NCBI GenBank assembly: GCA_902521645.1
Contig: CABYSN010000012.1
Span: 1 to 32,671 of the forward strand
Direction of reading: 5' to 3'
From: Planctomycetota bacterium
GTDB taxonomy: Bacteria; Planctomycetota; Phycisphaerae; Phycisphaerales; SM1A02
Length of the DNA stretch: 32,671 nucleotides
Numbering within the stretch: position 1 is the first letter of the stretch; the number at the start of each line of letters is the position of its first letter. Made by a program: the position numbers and the translations under genes. The notes beneath the pieces were generated by a model. That model did no database searches, had not been told where the DNA came from, and was given only the letters and a program-made list of their open reading frames with translations. Shown piece by piece: positions 23,917 through 32,419 of the stretch.

Positions 23917-25404
23917 CTAATCGCCGGACAGTAAACTATCGACGGATGCCAGATGCAACATGAGCACCAGGGCACGATGTGATGCCGACTTGCCCTCAGT
24001 GTGACCAAGGGCCTTGAAAGGCAATGTCCCAAAATAACCAGCGTTTTCCTTGAAAAAACGTGTTTTCTGACGCTTTCTCCGGTAACGAAGCCACAACGAG
24101 GCCTTGGAAACTGCGGGCGGGATCCCTGCATCGAAGGGTATGTCGGAAAATTCCGGATAGAGACGTTTGCACGCTTCGGTCTGGAGGTCGTTCTGATGCA
24201 TCATCTCCACAGGCACGGAACGGGTCCATGAAAGGAGATCACGGTCCATGAATGGAAGTTGTATCGACGTCTGAGAACGACAGATGCCGAACGGGTTCAA
24301 GGCGATCGAACGACGTCCCCAGTTGTCGAATGTGAAGCTCGTGATCGGATTGGGTGCCTCGAGATGCCGCTGAAGTTCGATCTCGAGGTCGGAGAGAACC
24401 TCGTCGGTGCTCGCGATGGCGAATGGTGCCCGTTCAATGATCTGCTCCAGCCACCACGGTGAGGTTGCAGCGGTCAGAGCGAAAAACCGCTGTGACCAGG
24501 TGAAGAGGTCGCCGCTGCGGAGAAGCTCGGTCATCTCGGGGCTGGCCGCCGAATTTCTGGTGAGACTTCCGGCGCCAAGTCCGTCGTACCAGGGCATCCC
24601 ACCGGAGAGAAGTTCGTTCCAGAGAGGAAGGAGCCAGACATGTTCGAGTGCCTCGAATCCACACGCGACATGCCTGTCACGTTCCGACTTCAACCAATCG
24701 GGCTGGTGCGGAGAAATCTCCGTGAAAGACGCATCCAGTCGGTGTGCGACCCGAGAGGCGAGAGTCACATCGCTCGGATCATCTCCCGCGGGAGAACCGA
24801 GAGAGAGCGTTCGTCGCGGAAAGTGCCCATGACGGTGAAGTTCGAGCAAGATCATGCGTGAATCGCGTCCTCCGGAAAGCGGAAGATCGAAGGACTCATC
24901 GTCAGGCAGACGGCGTTTCATGGCGGTCTGAAATCGATCGATCCAGCCATCGAGGGCCTCGGGCACCGAGTTCGGAGGAGACGCCTCGACATAACGAGAC
25001 GTTTCGATCTCAAGGTGCCCGTCGGACCATCTCATGCGAGCTGCCGACGGCACACGATTGATGCCCTGAAAGAGCGTGCGATCTCCGATCAGGAAACCGG
25101 CACGACAGAAAAAACCAAGGGCGATGGGGTCGATTTCACGACGTTCGAGACGTTCGAGGATCGTCAATGGAGAATCCGAGACGATGATTCGATTCGTGCC
25201 GTGGTGGTAATAGAGAGGAAGATAGCCGTGCCGGTCGGCCTCCACGATCAAGGACCCGCCATCCCATTTCCAGCCACCAGAAACTCCGCATTCCAGTCCC
25301 TGCTCGTCAGGAACGGAACGGCCGAAACGCGCCTGTACCGTGCCCGCCTCTTCGACGACACCATCGCGGGCGTGAAGTTCAATCCAGGTGAATTGATCGA
25401 TCAT
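23917..25404 (-). CDS. Asparagine-synthase-like protein of a polysaccharide locus
   Basis: The C-terminal synthetase domain is recognisable by the ATP-pyrophosphatase loop DLPLSGGRDSRM (~173-184) and the later QLPFMDRDLL segment. The N-terminal ~140 residues resemble the glutaminase fold only in outline (WDGGSLIVEADRHGYLPLYYH); the protein begins MIDQF and has no Cys at position 2, so glutamine-derived ammonia is unlikely. Related proteins make amides or adenylate carboxylates in antibiotic, lasso-peptide and O-antigen pathways. Here it may amidate a uronic acid or form another amide on the repeat unit. It is 495 aa and lies between a flippase gene (36 bp upstream) and the acyltransferase gene. 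Confidence 0.78.
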   Translation of the reverse strand: MIDQFTWIELHARDGVVEEAGTVQARFGRSVPDEQGLECGVSGGWKWDGGSLIVEADRHGYLPLYYHHGTNRIIVSDSPLTILERLERREIDPIALGFFCRAGFLIGDRTLFQGINRVPSAARMRWSDGHLEIETSRYVEASPPNSVPEALDGWIDRFQTAMKRRLPDDESFDLPLSGGRDSRMILLELHRHGHFPRRTLSLGSPAGDDPSDVTLASRVAHRLDASFTEISPHQPDWLKSERDRHVACGFEALEHVWLLPLWNELLSGGMPWYDGLGAGSLTRNSAASPEMTELLRSGDLFTWSQRFFALTAATSPWWLEQIIERAPFAIASTDEVLSDLEIELQRHLEAPNPITSFTFDNWGRRSIALNPFGICRSQTSIQLPFMDRDLLSWTRSVPVEMMHQNDLQTEACKRLYPEFSDIPFDAGIPPAVSKASLWLRYRRKRQKTRFFKENAGYFGTLPFKALGHTEGKSASHRALVLMLHLASVDSLLSGD

Positions 25405-25440
25405 GGAGAACCTGTTTCGGGCAAGCTGCCGGTGATGAAC

Positions 25441-26883
25441 TCAGGCGAACCGTCTGGCTCCGCCTCTTGGGAGGAGAAAAAGACCGATGAGGACGAACGC
25501 CCAGATCAGGCCGATGGTACCTGACCAGACAAGGCGCTCGACACCCACTGGTGAAAACATGACTTCGACGAGATAGAGAAGACCACAAAGCGATGAGCCG
25601 ATGACGATGCAGGGAAGAGACTTCCGAAGCAAGGCAAGGAACGTCGATCCGACCACGCCAAGTGCACCGGTCACTCCGATCGACAGAGCTGCCATCAAAC
25701 CGAGTGCGAGCGCCCATCCGACGCCTTCGGCACCGTAATTGATGGCGAGTGAGATCCCGAATCCGTAGACCACCAGCAGGCGGACGAGCTGCATCATGCG
25801 ATCCATTTCAGGTCGCCCCACACCCCAGAAAAGGGGACCGGTGATCGCGAGCATGCCGCTGAGAAATCCGACCAGTGCGAGGACCGGGACCAATGGACGT
25901 TCGGTCACGTAGGTCGCTCCCCAGACCAATTGAGGAAGCGAATCCCCGGACCAGGCGACCAGAATCGCAAGCGGCAGGGTGACGATGCAGATCACCGACC
26001 AGGCTTGCAGCCAGACCCGACGCAGCTTCTGCCTGTCGGCCTGAAGAGTGCTGTAGGTTGGGATGAGCACCGAACCGATGACGGACAATGAGAGAAAGAC
26101 GGGTAGTTCGGCGAGCCGGTAGGTCAGTGAGAACACGCCCAGTGATTCCATCGAATCGAGACGCCCGATCAGAATGGCGGGCGCCTGACCGACGGCCATG
26201 ATGAGAATTGGAATCCCGAACGCACCAAGGGCGTATCGACGAAAATCCCCGAAGATGGAAAAGTCGGGCGAGCGGAAGGGATTCATTGGAGCAATCAACC
26301 ATGAGCCCACCAGGGATGCGGATGTGAATGCGATCTTTCCGTACACGAGAGCCCACACCGAAGGTGATTGAAAGGCGATCACCAATGCAACCGATGATCC
26401 GAAGACGGCTGCGATGAGACCGTTCAGGGCGACGGGTTTGAATTTGAGATCCTTCTCGAGGACATGCAGTCTCGGACTCATGAAACCGGCGATCAACGGC
26501 TGGATGGACATGACCAGGAGCAGAGAACGGATTCCGGGGCGATCGAAGAAGTCGGCGACAAGAGGTGCGAAGGAAAAAAGCAAGGCACAGAGAAGAATGC
26601 CACGAGCGGCGTTGAGGAGAAAGATCGTGCGCAGGACCCCGGTCTCACGACCTCTTTCATTGTGAATGACGAATGGTCCGCTTGAGAGAAACGTGAAGGT
26701 CTCGACAGCCGCGATCGGTGCCAGGACGGCTGCGAAGAGCCCGAAATCACCTGCCGTGAGAATGCGCGCAAGAATGATGTTCACAGTGAAACGCAGGACT
26801 CGCTCCCCGATTCGTCCGGAGCCCTGCCATGCGAATCCAGCGATCACGCGTTGCATGAATGATCTCATTTCGAGCTCGCTCAT
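25441..26883 (-). CDS. Oligosaccharide flippase (Wzx/MOP superfamily), second copy
   Basis: A 480-aa membrane protein with about 12-14 hydrophobic segments; the start (VIAGFAWQGSGRIGERVLRFTVNIILARILTAGDFGLFA) is typical of polysaccharide-biosynthesis flippases of the RfbX/Wzx kind. It should translocate lipid-linked oligosaccharide. Its start codon overlaps the stop of the upstream glycosyltransferase gene (ATGA), so the two are translationally coupled. It differs in sequence from the flippase at 21662-23134, so the two are not a recent duplication. Confidence 0.87.
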   Translation of the reverse strand: MSELEMRSFMQRVIAGFAWQGSGRIGERVLRFTVNIILARILTAGDFGLFAAVLAPIAAVETFTFLSSGPFVIHNERGRETGVLRTIFLLNAARGILLCALLFSFAPLVADFFDRPGIRSLLLVMSIQPLIAGFMSPRLHVLEKDLKFKPVALNGLIAAVFGSSVALVIAFQSPSVWALVYGKIAFTSASLVGSWLIAPMNPFRSPDFSIFGDFRRYALGAFGIPILIMAVGQAPAILIGRLDSMESLGVFSLTYRLAELPVFLSLSVIGSVLIPTYSTLQADRQKLRRVWLQAWSVICIVTLPLAILVAWSGDSLPQLVWGATYVTERPLVPVLALVGFLSGMLAITGPLFWGVGRPEMDRMMQLVRLLVVYGFGISLAINYGAEGVGWALALGLMAALSIGVTGALGVVGSTFLALLRKSLPCIVIGSSLCGLLYLVEVMFSPVGVERLVWSGTIGLIWAFVLIGLFLLPRGGARRFA

Positions 26884-28223
26884 CGTCTCGAGTCCGTTCC
26901 GTCATCGTCCTTCTTGATCAGATTCTTCATGAACTCGGAGAGTCGGATCGCCAGGTCGCGTCGTCGGTACGGCGCCATGACCGAGCGCCTCTCCTCGATG
27001 AGATCACGTTGCCCGGCGGCCGACTGAAAATCGGCAAGTTCTCGGATCGAACGCGCGATCGAACGCGCGCAACATGGGTCGCAGGCGAAGACGCCCGGAC
27101 ATGATGTGACGAGATCGAGTCCGCTTCCCGGATGGAGGGCCGCGATGATCGGGCGACCGGAAGCGAGATACTCATAGGTCTTTCCAGGCGTGATGGGATC
27201 GCGGATTCCATCACGGAGTTTCGCCCCCGGAAGGAACAGTCCGTCCGCATGAACCATCAATTCAAGCATCCGATCATGATCGACGTATCCGTGGAGAGTG
27301 GTCTGGGATGCGAAGCCACCGCTGTGAACGCATGCATGAAGACCGGCATCGTCATCACCGAGGAAGTCGAAGCGGAGTCGGGACGCAAGCTGGGGGTGAT
27401 CCTCGCGCAGAATGCAAGCCGCTTCGAAGAGGTGGTGCGGAGTGCGCCCTGTTCGATCGATGCTTCCACGGGAGGCGCGCCGAAACGCACCGATTCGTGC
27501 TCGAAGCCCCGAGGGTCTCTGCAGAGACTCGCAATGGAACGTTCCCGCATGCATGATCCGAAGGACGTTTTCAGAGGACGCCGTGGACTTGGCCATGTCC
27601 TCTGGTTCATACCCGTTTTCAACGGTGATCATCTTCGACACGAGATGCTCGCCGAATGTCTCGAGGCACTGGGTAGTGGCTTCCTCGGTGTTCATCACGA
27701 TGCCATCGGCCCGGTCGAGCATCCGATGCATCAAGCGATGTTGTGTTCGACGAATTGCAATCGAAGAGTATGTCGCCCAGTAATCGAGGATCCAGGGGTC
27801 TCTCAGATCGACGACCACCTTCGTCCGTGACTCTTCCGGCATCATCATGAGAAGCTCGGAGAGGATGAAGGGACTCATCGTGAGGAGCAGGACGTCCGGA
27901 GAGCTTCGCGAGACTTCCTCGAGAACCTCACGACAGAAGGGGCCGATCTCGGACTTGATCGATCGCTCTCCGGGGAATGACGACTCGAGGAAAGGACCTT
28001 GCTCGGTGACGCGAATCACCTCGGCCGATTGGTGTCTTTGATTCATCAGAGAGGCGTCGAGATGATTCCAGCGACCACGAGCGATCGACTCCGCACGAGC
28101 GATCACGCGGCAATCCCATCCAAGATCCGGAAGATGACGCGAAAAGGAGGCGGGGCGTTGAGAACCCGCCCCTCCATCGGGTGGGAAATACCAGGCAGCG
28201 ATCAGGACGGAAGGTTCGGACAT
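26880..28223 (-). CDS. Glycosyltransferase family 4
   Basis: A GT-B fold glycosyltransferase of about 447 aa. The N-terminal AWYFPPDGGAGSQRP is the acceptor-side loop common in GT4 enzymes, DLRDPW closes the N-terminal Rossmann half, and PGKTYEYLASGRPIIA contains the E-x7-type donor-binding motif. It would transfer a sugar from a nucleotide donor to the growing repeat unit at the cytoplasmic face of the membrane. The stretch after HAGTFHCESLQRP holds an unusual Arg-rich insertion of about 20-25 residues before HHLFEA. The start is uncertain: ATG at 28221-28223 or TTG at 28227-28229, neither with a well-spaced ribosome site. First gene of a four-gene minus-strand operon. Confidence 0.85.
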   Translation of the reverse strand: MSEPSVLIAAWYFPPDGGAGSQRPASFSRHLPDLGWDCRVIARAESIARGRWNHLDASLMNQRHQSAEVIRVTEQGPFLESSFPGERSIKSEIGPFCREVLEEVSRSSPDVLLLTMSPFILSELLMMMPEESRTKVVVDLRDPWILDYWATYSSIAIRRTQHRLMHRMLDRADGIVMNTEEATTQCLETFGEHLVSKMITVENGYEPEDMAKSTASSENVLRIMHAGTFHCESLQRPSGLRARIGAFRRASRGSIDRTGRTPHHLFEAACILREDHPQLASRLRFDFLGDDDAGLHACVHSGGFASQTTLHGYVDHDRMLELMVHADGLFLPGAKLRDGIRDPITPGKTYEYLASGRPIIAALHPGSGLDLVTSCPGVFACDPCCARSIARSIRELADFQSAAGQRDLIEERRSVMAPYRRRDLAIRLSEFMKNLIKKDDDGTDSRR

Positions 28224-28395
28224 CTCCAAGTAAATCGGCCAGACCGGGGGGCAATCGTGATCAGACGCGAAAATAACCTTGATATCCGATGGATCTGGGT
28301 GATAGGAAAGGACTCTGGCCGATAGTCAGTAGGCGCACGACCGATTCAAAGAGCCTGTACGAAGGGATCTCTCAATCATCGCTCTCGAAGGAACA

Positions 28396-29178
28396 ATGAT
28401 GATCAACATCACCAGCGTTCTCGCGATCCTCGCAATGAGCATCGGTCTCTGGTTTGGTGCACCCATGTTTGCAAGGAGGATGCAGACCAGAAAGATCGAA
28501 CAGGTCTGCGGGCGCAAGAAGCTGATCGCGTTGACGTTCGATGACGGCCCCGATCCCGAGCTGACTCGCAAGGTCCTTGACATGTTGGACGAGCTCCAGG
28601 TGAAAGCGAGCTTCTTCATGATCGGAGCCAGGGCCTGCGACAACGAAGTGATGGCGAGAGAGGTCGCCAAAATGGGACACCTGGTGGCCGGACACACTCA
28701 GAATCATCTTGATGCATGGCGCGTGGGTCCCCTTCGAGGCATCAAGGATTGCCGGGAGGGCATGAAGGCTCTCAAAGACCGAGAACTCGCGGTTTCCTGG
28801 TTCAGGCCGCCAAAAGGCCACGCCACACTCGGAACAATGCTCAGTTGCCGGCTTCAGGGTTGCAGAATGATCTGGTGGACTCATGATTCAGGAGATACGG
28901 GCCACGGAAGCGGCAAGGTCGGTTTCAACCCACGCCGCGTGCTCGGTAGGTTTCTCTCGCGCGGGCGCACGCTCAACGCACCGACCCTCGGGACAGCTCC
29001 CGAAGATCGAGAAGGGCTGCTTCGTTCTCTGGAGGAACACGGTGGTGTGGTGCTTCTTCATGATGGCGAGAGAAGCCATCGCGAGTACAGGGCCATGACA
29101 TTGGAGTGCACGCGCGAGATCGTCATTCGAGCGCGGGCGAAAGGATTTCGATTCGTCACGCTCGATGATCTGAATTGA
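28396..29178 (+). CDS. Membrane-anchored polysaccharide deacetylase (NodB/CE4)
   Basis: After one N-terminal transmembrane helix (~6-24), the NodB homology domain shows motif 1 LTFDDGPD (~46-53), motif 2 HTQNH (100-104), a motif 3 variant FRPPKGH (~136-142) and the final LLHDG (~220-224). CE4 enzymes are metal-dependent and remove N- or O-acetyl groups from polysaccharides or peptidoglycan; here the periplasmic domain may deacetylate the exopolysaccharide. The motif 3 residue after RPP is Lys rather than the usual Tyr-Gly. AAGGA upstream fits the second of two consecutive ATG codons (28399) slightly better. Divergent from the GT4 operon across 172 bp, in which TTGATA and GATAGG (28279-28306) are a weak promoter candidate. 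Confidence 0.87.
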   Translation: MMINITSVLAILAMSIGLWFGAPMFARRMQTRKIEQVCGRKKLIALTFDDGPDPELTRKVLDMLDELQVKASFFMIGARACDNEVMAREVAKMGHLVAGHTQNHLDAWRVGPLRGIKDCREGMKALKDRELAVSWFRPPKGHATLGTMLSCRLQGCRMIWWTHDSGDTGHGSGKVGFNPRRVLGRFLSRGRTLNAPTLGTAPEDREGLLRSLEEHGGVVLLHDGERSHREYRAMTLECTREIVIRARAKGFRFVTLDDLN

Positions 29179-29238
29179 GCGTAAAAGAAGGCTCCAGACG
29201 CACGACTTGCGTGCAGAAGACATGAACGGATCTCGAAC

Positions 29239-30648
29239 GTGCAGCAACGCGCCCCAAAAGACTTCAAGATTTTCCTGCAGGAGACGTATGGTCAGAACCT
29301 GATCCATCCACTTGCCGGAGTGATCTTCGCCATCAGTCTGATCTGGACGTTCTGCGCACCAAGGCGCTATCTGCTCTGGCCGATCATCATCATCGCCTGT
29401 TTCATTTCACCGGCACAACGCTTTGCGGTTTTTGGACTGGATTTCCATTTCCTGAGGGCTATTTCGCTGTTGATGGTGATCAGAATACTGATCTACAGGG
29501 ACTTGCGTGATGTGAGAATCGGCAAAGCCGACCTTGCCGTGATCGGATTGGTCACAACGGTCATCCTCGCGACACTTCTGCGTGGTGGCATCAATCCGGC
29601 CTTGACCCTTTCGGGAAAGATGATGGAGCCCTTCTGTCTCTATTTTGCGGGAAGAGCTCTTGTTCGCAATCTGGATGACGTGCGAGGGCTTCTTCTGGGC
29701 GTGAGCATCATCGCCATACCGGTTGCCATCGCGTTCACGGTCGAACAGTACACCCGATACAACTTCTTCGCGATTTTCGGCGGTATTCCGGAGATGACGG
29801 CGATGAGAGACGGCAAGCTGCGGTCCCAGGGATCCTTCGTGCATCCCATCACCGCCGGCGTCTTCTGGGCGAGTTTCGCACCGCTCTTCATGGCACAGAT
29901 AATGTCGAAGAAAAACGATCTCTCTTATCTGATGATCGGTTGGATCGGTTTCATCACTGCCGTGATATGCGCACTCATGACCAACAGCAGCACCTCGATC
30001 GCCGGACTCCTGATCGGTATTGCAGGGTGGTGTTTCTTCAAGTTCAGAAGGCACCTGCGAACCTTCTTCTGGATCACACTGGCCGTGATGCTGATCCTCC
30101 ATGTCGCATCCACGAACGGTCTGCACCATGTCATATTCACGAAGATCTCATTCGTCTCCGGATCGACCGGTTACCACAGATACCGGTTGTTCGATGGGTT
30201 CTTCGACAACTTCACGAAATGGTTCGTGATGGGCACGAACAACCGAATGTTCAACCGCTCGTTCATAGACGTCACGAACCAGTACATCACGACCGGACTC
30301 AATGGAGGACTGATCGCTCTGATTCTCCAGATCAGCGTGATCGTGATGGCCTTCAAGGCGATCGGTCGGGCACTCAAGACGTCCGTTCAGAGGCATGACA
30401 CACTTCTGATCTTCGGTCTCGGAGTCGGATTTCTGACTGCAGTCATCTCGTTCACCGCCACGGGGAGCCATGGAGAAGGCAACATCCCACTGTTCCTGTT
30501 TGCAGGCATCATGATCTCGCTGGGCGACCCAGGCATTGGATTGAAGAGCCTGAAAGCCGCCGAAAAGAACAAGGCGGCCATGAATGAAGAAGGGGGCCTG
30601 AATTCAAATTCCGGCAAATCGCCCTTTACCGGCAGAGAACGGGGCTGA
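29239..30648 (+). CDS. O-antigen polymerase/ligase-type membrane protein (Wzy-like), second copy
   Basis: A 469-aa polytopic membrane protein starting at GTG 29239. The GKLRSQGSFVHPITAGVFWA segment (~residues 193-212) resembles the conserved loop of O-antigen ligases/Wzy polymerases, where R.G.F.HP is a hallmark, and a periplasmic stretch (SGSTGYHRYRLFDGFFDN) matches the later loop with Arg and His. It is probably the polymerase for the repeat unit flipped by one of the two Wzx proteins. The soluble C-terminus is Asn/Ser/Lys-rich. It lies 60 bp after the deacetylase gene. It is not closely similar to the protein at 188-1579. Confidence 0.82.
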   Translation: MQQRAPKDFKIFLQETYGQNLIHPLAGVIFAISLIWTFCAPRRYLLWPIIIIACFISPAQRFAVFGLDFHFLRAISLLMVIRILIYRDLRDVRIGKADLAVIGLVTTVILATLLRGGINPALTLSGKMMEPFCLYFAGRALVRNLDDVRGLLLGVSIIAIPVAIAFTVEQYTRYNFFAIFGGIPEMTAMRDGKLRSQGSFVHPITAGVFWASFAPLFMAQIMSKKNDLSYLMIGWIGFITAVICALMTNSSTSIAGLLIGIAGWCFFKFRRHLRTFFWITLAVMLILHVASTNGLHHVIFTKISFVSGSTGYHRYRLFDGFFDNFTKWFVMGTNNRMFNRSFIDVTNQYITTGLNGGLIALILQISVIVMAFKAIGRALKTSVQRHDTLLIFGLGVGFLTAVISFTATGSHGEGNIPLFLFAGIMISLGDPGIGLKSLKAAEKNKAAMNEEGGLNSNSGKSPFTGRERG

Positions 30649-30938
30649 TTGTGCACTGTTCGTTCACAGCCTCTCGGTGACACAACTCGAATGCTGGGCA
30701 GACCGATAAAAACGCCATCGATGGGTCCTTTATAAGACTTTTCCCCATCTGCGTTTGTAAGTTTCCATTCACCTAAAAAACCAAAGTTCCATGATCAAAC
30801 CCAGGGAGGTGAAAAGCTATAGTTGCATCTTGCAGGGATTGGTTGACCTGCACTCGTGCTCAGATGTCCAACTTCAGGCTGGGTCACGATTAAGCCGCCC
30901 TGGGAAGAGCCGGCGATCAATTGGACGGGAATGAAGAC
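30649..30938. other. Intergenic region upstream of the PEP-CTERM-type gene
   Basis: This 290-bp stretch has no credible ORF. It is more AT-rich than its surroundings in the middle (30700-30800), with TATAAG, TATAGT and A-runs that could supply promoter elements, but no -35/-10 pair with good spacing convinced me. A weak inverted repeat GGCTG...CAGCC follows the polymerase gene. No riboswitch class was recognised. It most likely holds the promoter of the secreted-protein gene. Confidence 0.4.
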
Positions 30939-31727
30939 ATGACGTGCATGAATATCGCTCTCGCAGTGGCAACTGGAATGCTGGCATGCAGTTACGCCGT
31001 GGCAGACACCTCGTCTGACGGAAGTGACATCACCATGACGCTGAACTCCATGCCAAGCTACGAGCTGTCCGCGCTGGGTCTCGACCGAAGAAACTCCTGG
31101 GATCAGGAGGGTGGCGTCAATTTCACGTCCCCATCGATCAAGGCCGGGGAACGTGTCTGGAGCAACCAGTACGGCAGAGAGATGATCACGTACTGCATTC
31201 AGGTGTTTGAGAGCGCCTCGATTGGCGACACCGTGACTTTCACACAAACGACGGATCTCACCACGGTTCCTGAAACACCTCCGGCTCCCGGGCCGATGGT
31301 CGGCTATCAGGTGAATCTGGTGCAGGATCTCTACTCGCGCTTCATCGACGGGAAGACCGGTGAGATCGCCAGTGGCACCAGCCTCGATGGATTCGACTAC
31401 TCGGTCGCATCATCCGCCTTCCAGCTTGTTCTCTGGGAGATCGTCCATGAGAACTTCGACGCTTCGAACGTCGACGAAGCGAGTGAACAGCTCTCCCTCG
31501 GAACTGGTGCATTTCAGGCAAACACCGTCGACGAAGCGGCAATCGCAGCTTCGACGATCATCGATGAACTTGGTGATGACGGTTGGGGTTCCATCGGTGA
31601 AAAGCTCGTCGGTCTCAGAAGCGCCGACAAGCAGGACCAGCTCACAGTGGTCCCCGTCCCCACGCCCGTTCTTCTCGCTGGAATCGGCCTTATCGGTGCC
31701 GGAATCATCCGACGCCGAATGAAGTGA
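30939..31727 (+). CDS. Secreted PEP-CTERM-type protein with possible Cys-Gln thioester domain
   Basis: A 262-aa exported protein. It has an N-terminal signal peptide (MNIALAVATGMLACSYAVA) and a C-terminal sorting tail made of a VPVPTP motif, a hydrophobic helix and RRRMK, the layout recognised and cut by exosortases in PEP-CTERM systems. In the body, ITYCIQVFES (Cys86) and SSAFQLVLWEIVHE (Gln162) resemble the paired segments of thioester (TED/TQXA) adhesin domains and of PEP-CTERM proteins with an AAFQLAIWEI-like segment. It probably ends up at the cell surface or in the exopolysaccharide matrix. The ATG at 30939 is chosen (GGGAA upstream) over the TTG of the track. It sits inside the polysaccharide locus, as is usual for PEP-CTERM genes; no exosortase is in the window. 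A terminator follows. Confidence 0.8.
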   Translation: MTCMNIALAVATGMLACSYAVADTSSDGSDITMTLNSMPSYELSALGLDRRNSWDQEGGVNFTSPSIKAGERVWSNQYGREMITYCIQVFESASIGDTVTFTQTTDLTTVPETPPAPGPMVGYQVNLVQDLYSRFIDGKTGEIASGTSLDGFDYSVASSAFQLVLWEIVHENFDASNVDEASEQLSLGTGAFQANTVDEAAIAASTIIDELGDDGWGSIGEKLVGLRSADKQDQLTVVPVPTPVLLAGIGLIGAGIIRRRMK

Positions 31728-31758
31728 GCCGTTCCTGAGACTCAGGATCAACCACCGA

Positions 31759-31785
31759 AAAACCACCTGAAATTCAGGTGGTTTT
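31759..31785 (+). terminator. Rho-independent terminator after the PEP-CTERM-type gene
   Basis: AAAACCACCTGA (31759-31770), a three-base loop and TCAGGTGGTTTT (31774-31785) form a perfect 12-bp stem with an A-run before and a T-run at the end. It lies 31 bp after the stop codon and is the clearest intrinsic terminator in the window. Confidence 0.85.
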
Positions 31786-31900
31786 CTCATAAAAAGACCG
31801 CAAAAGCCGATAGTTGATGAGACGTCCGATTGATCGATTCCGGAAGCTTTCATTCCGTTGAGACAGTCAGCCCGTGCACGGGATTTGGAGCCTCGATCTC

Positions 31901-32419
31901 ATGGCGAGAGTTCGTAAGAAGAAACGCATCCTCGCGGTGAGCTCCGGGGGAGGCCACTGGGTTCAACTGCAACGCCTGAAGGAGAGCTTCGACGGTTGCG
32001 AGGTGAGCTGGGCCACCGTTCGAAAGGGGTACCGGGTTGATCTGGAGGATCAGACGGAGCGATTCTTCATCATTCCCGATGCCACGAGGTGGAACAAGAT
32101 CGGACTGCTGATTCTGCTGGTGCGAGTGATGATCGTGATCCTGCGAGTCCGGCCGCATGTCATCATCACGACCGGAGCGGCGCCAGGTCTGCTCTCCTTG
32201 ATGATTGGCAGAATCCTGGGATGTCGAACCTGTTGGATCGATTCCATCGCCAACATGGAGGAGATGTCGCTCTCGGGGAAGAAGGCGAAACGATGGGCCG
32301 GACTGTGGCTGACGCAGTGGCCGCATCTGAGCACACCTCAGGGACCTGAATTCCACGGATCGGTACTGCAGAATTTCTGCACGAACGAGTCAGCTGTCAC
32401 CGGGAGCCAGAGCGGATGA
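31901..32419 (+). CDS. Alg14/PssD-type glycosyltransferase subunit
   Basis: The product of about 172 aa begins KKKRILAVSSGGGHWVQLQRLK, the glycine-rich motif of Alg14/PssD/Cps14F proteins, has one strongly hydrophobic membrane segment (IGLLILLVRVMIVIL, near residue 70) and continues IITTGAAPGLLSLMIGRILGCRTCWIDS. Alg14-type subunits anchor the catalytic Alg13-type partner at the membrane and bind the acceptor lipid; together they add the second sugar to lipid-linked repeat units. The ATG at 31901 has GGAG ten bases upstream and is preferred to 31874. The stop overlaps the start of the partner gene as ATGA. Confidence 0.88.
   Translation: MARVRKKKRILAVSSGGGHWVQLQRLKESFDGCEVSWATVRKGYRVDLEDQTERFFIIPDATRWNKIGLLILLVRVMIVILRVRPHVIITTGAAPGLLSLMIGRILGCRTCWIDSIANMEEMSLSGKKAKRWAGLWLTQWPHLSTPQGPEFHGSVLQNFCTNESAVTGSQSG

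Noticed and set aside
30649-30938. Possible riboswitch (cyclic di-GMP type) or sigma-54 promoter before the PEP-CTERM-type gene
   Set aside because: Compared with the conserved core of GEMM riboswitches and the GG-N10-GC promoter pattern; neither fits.
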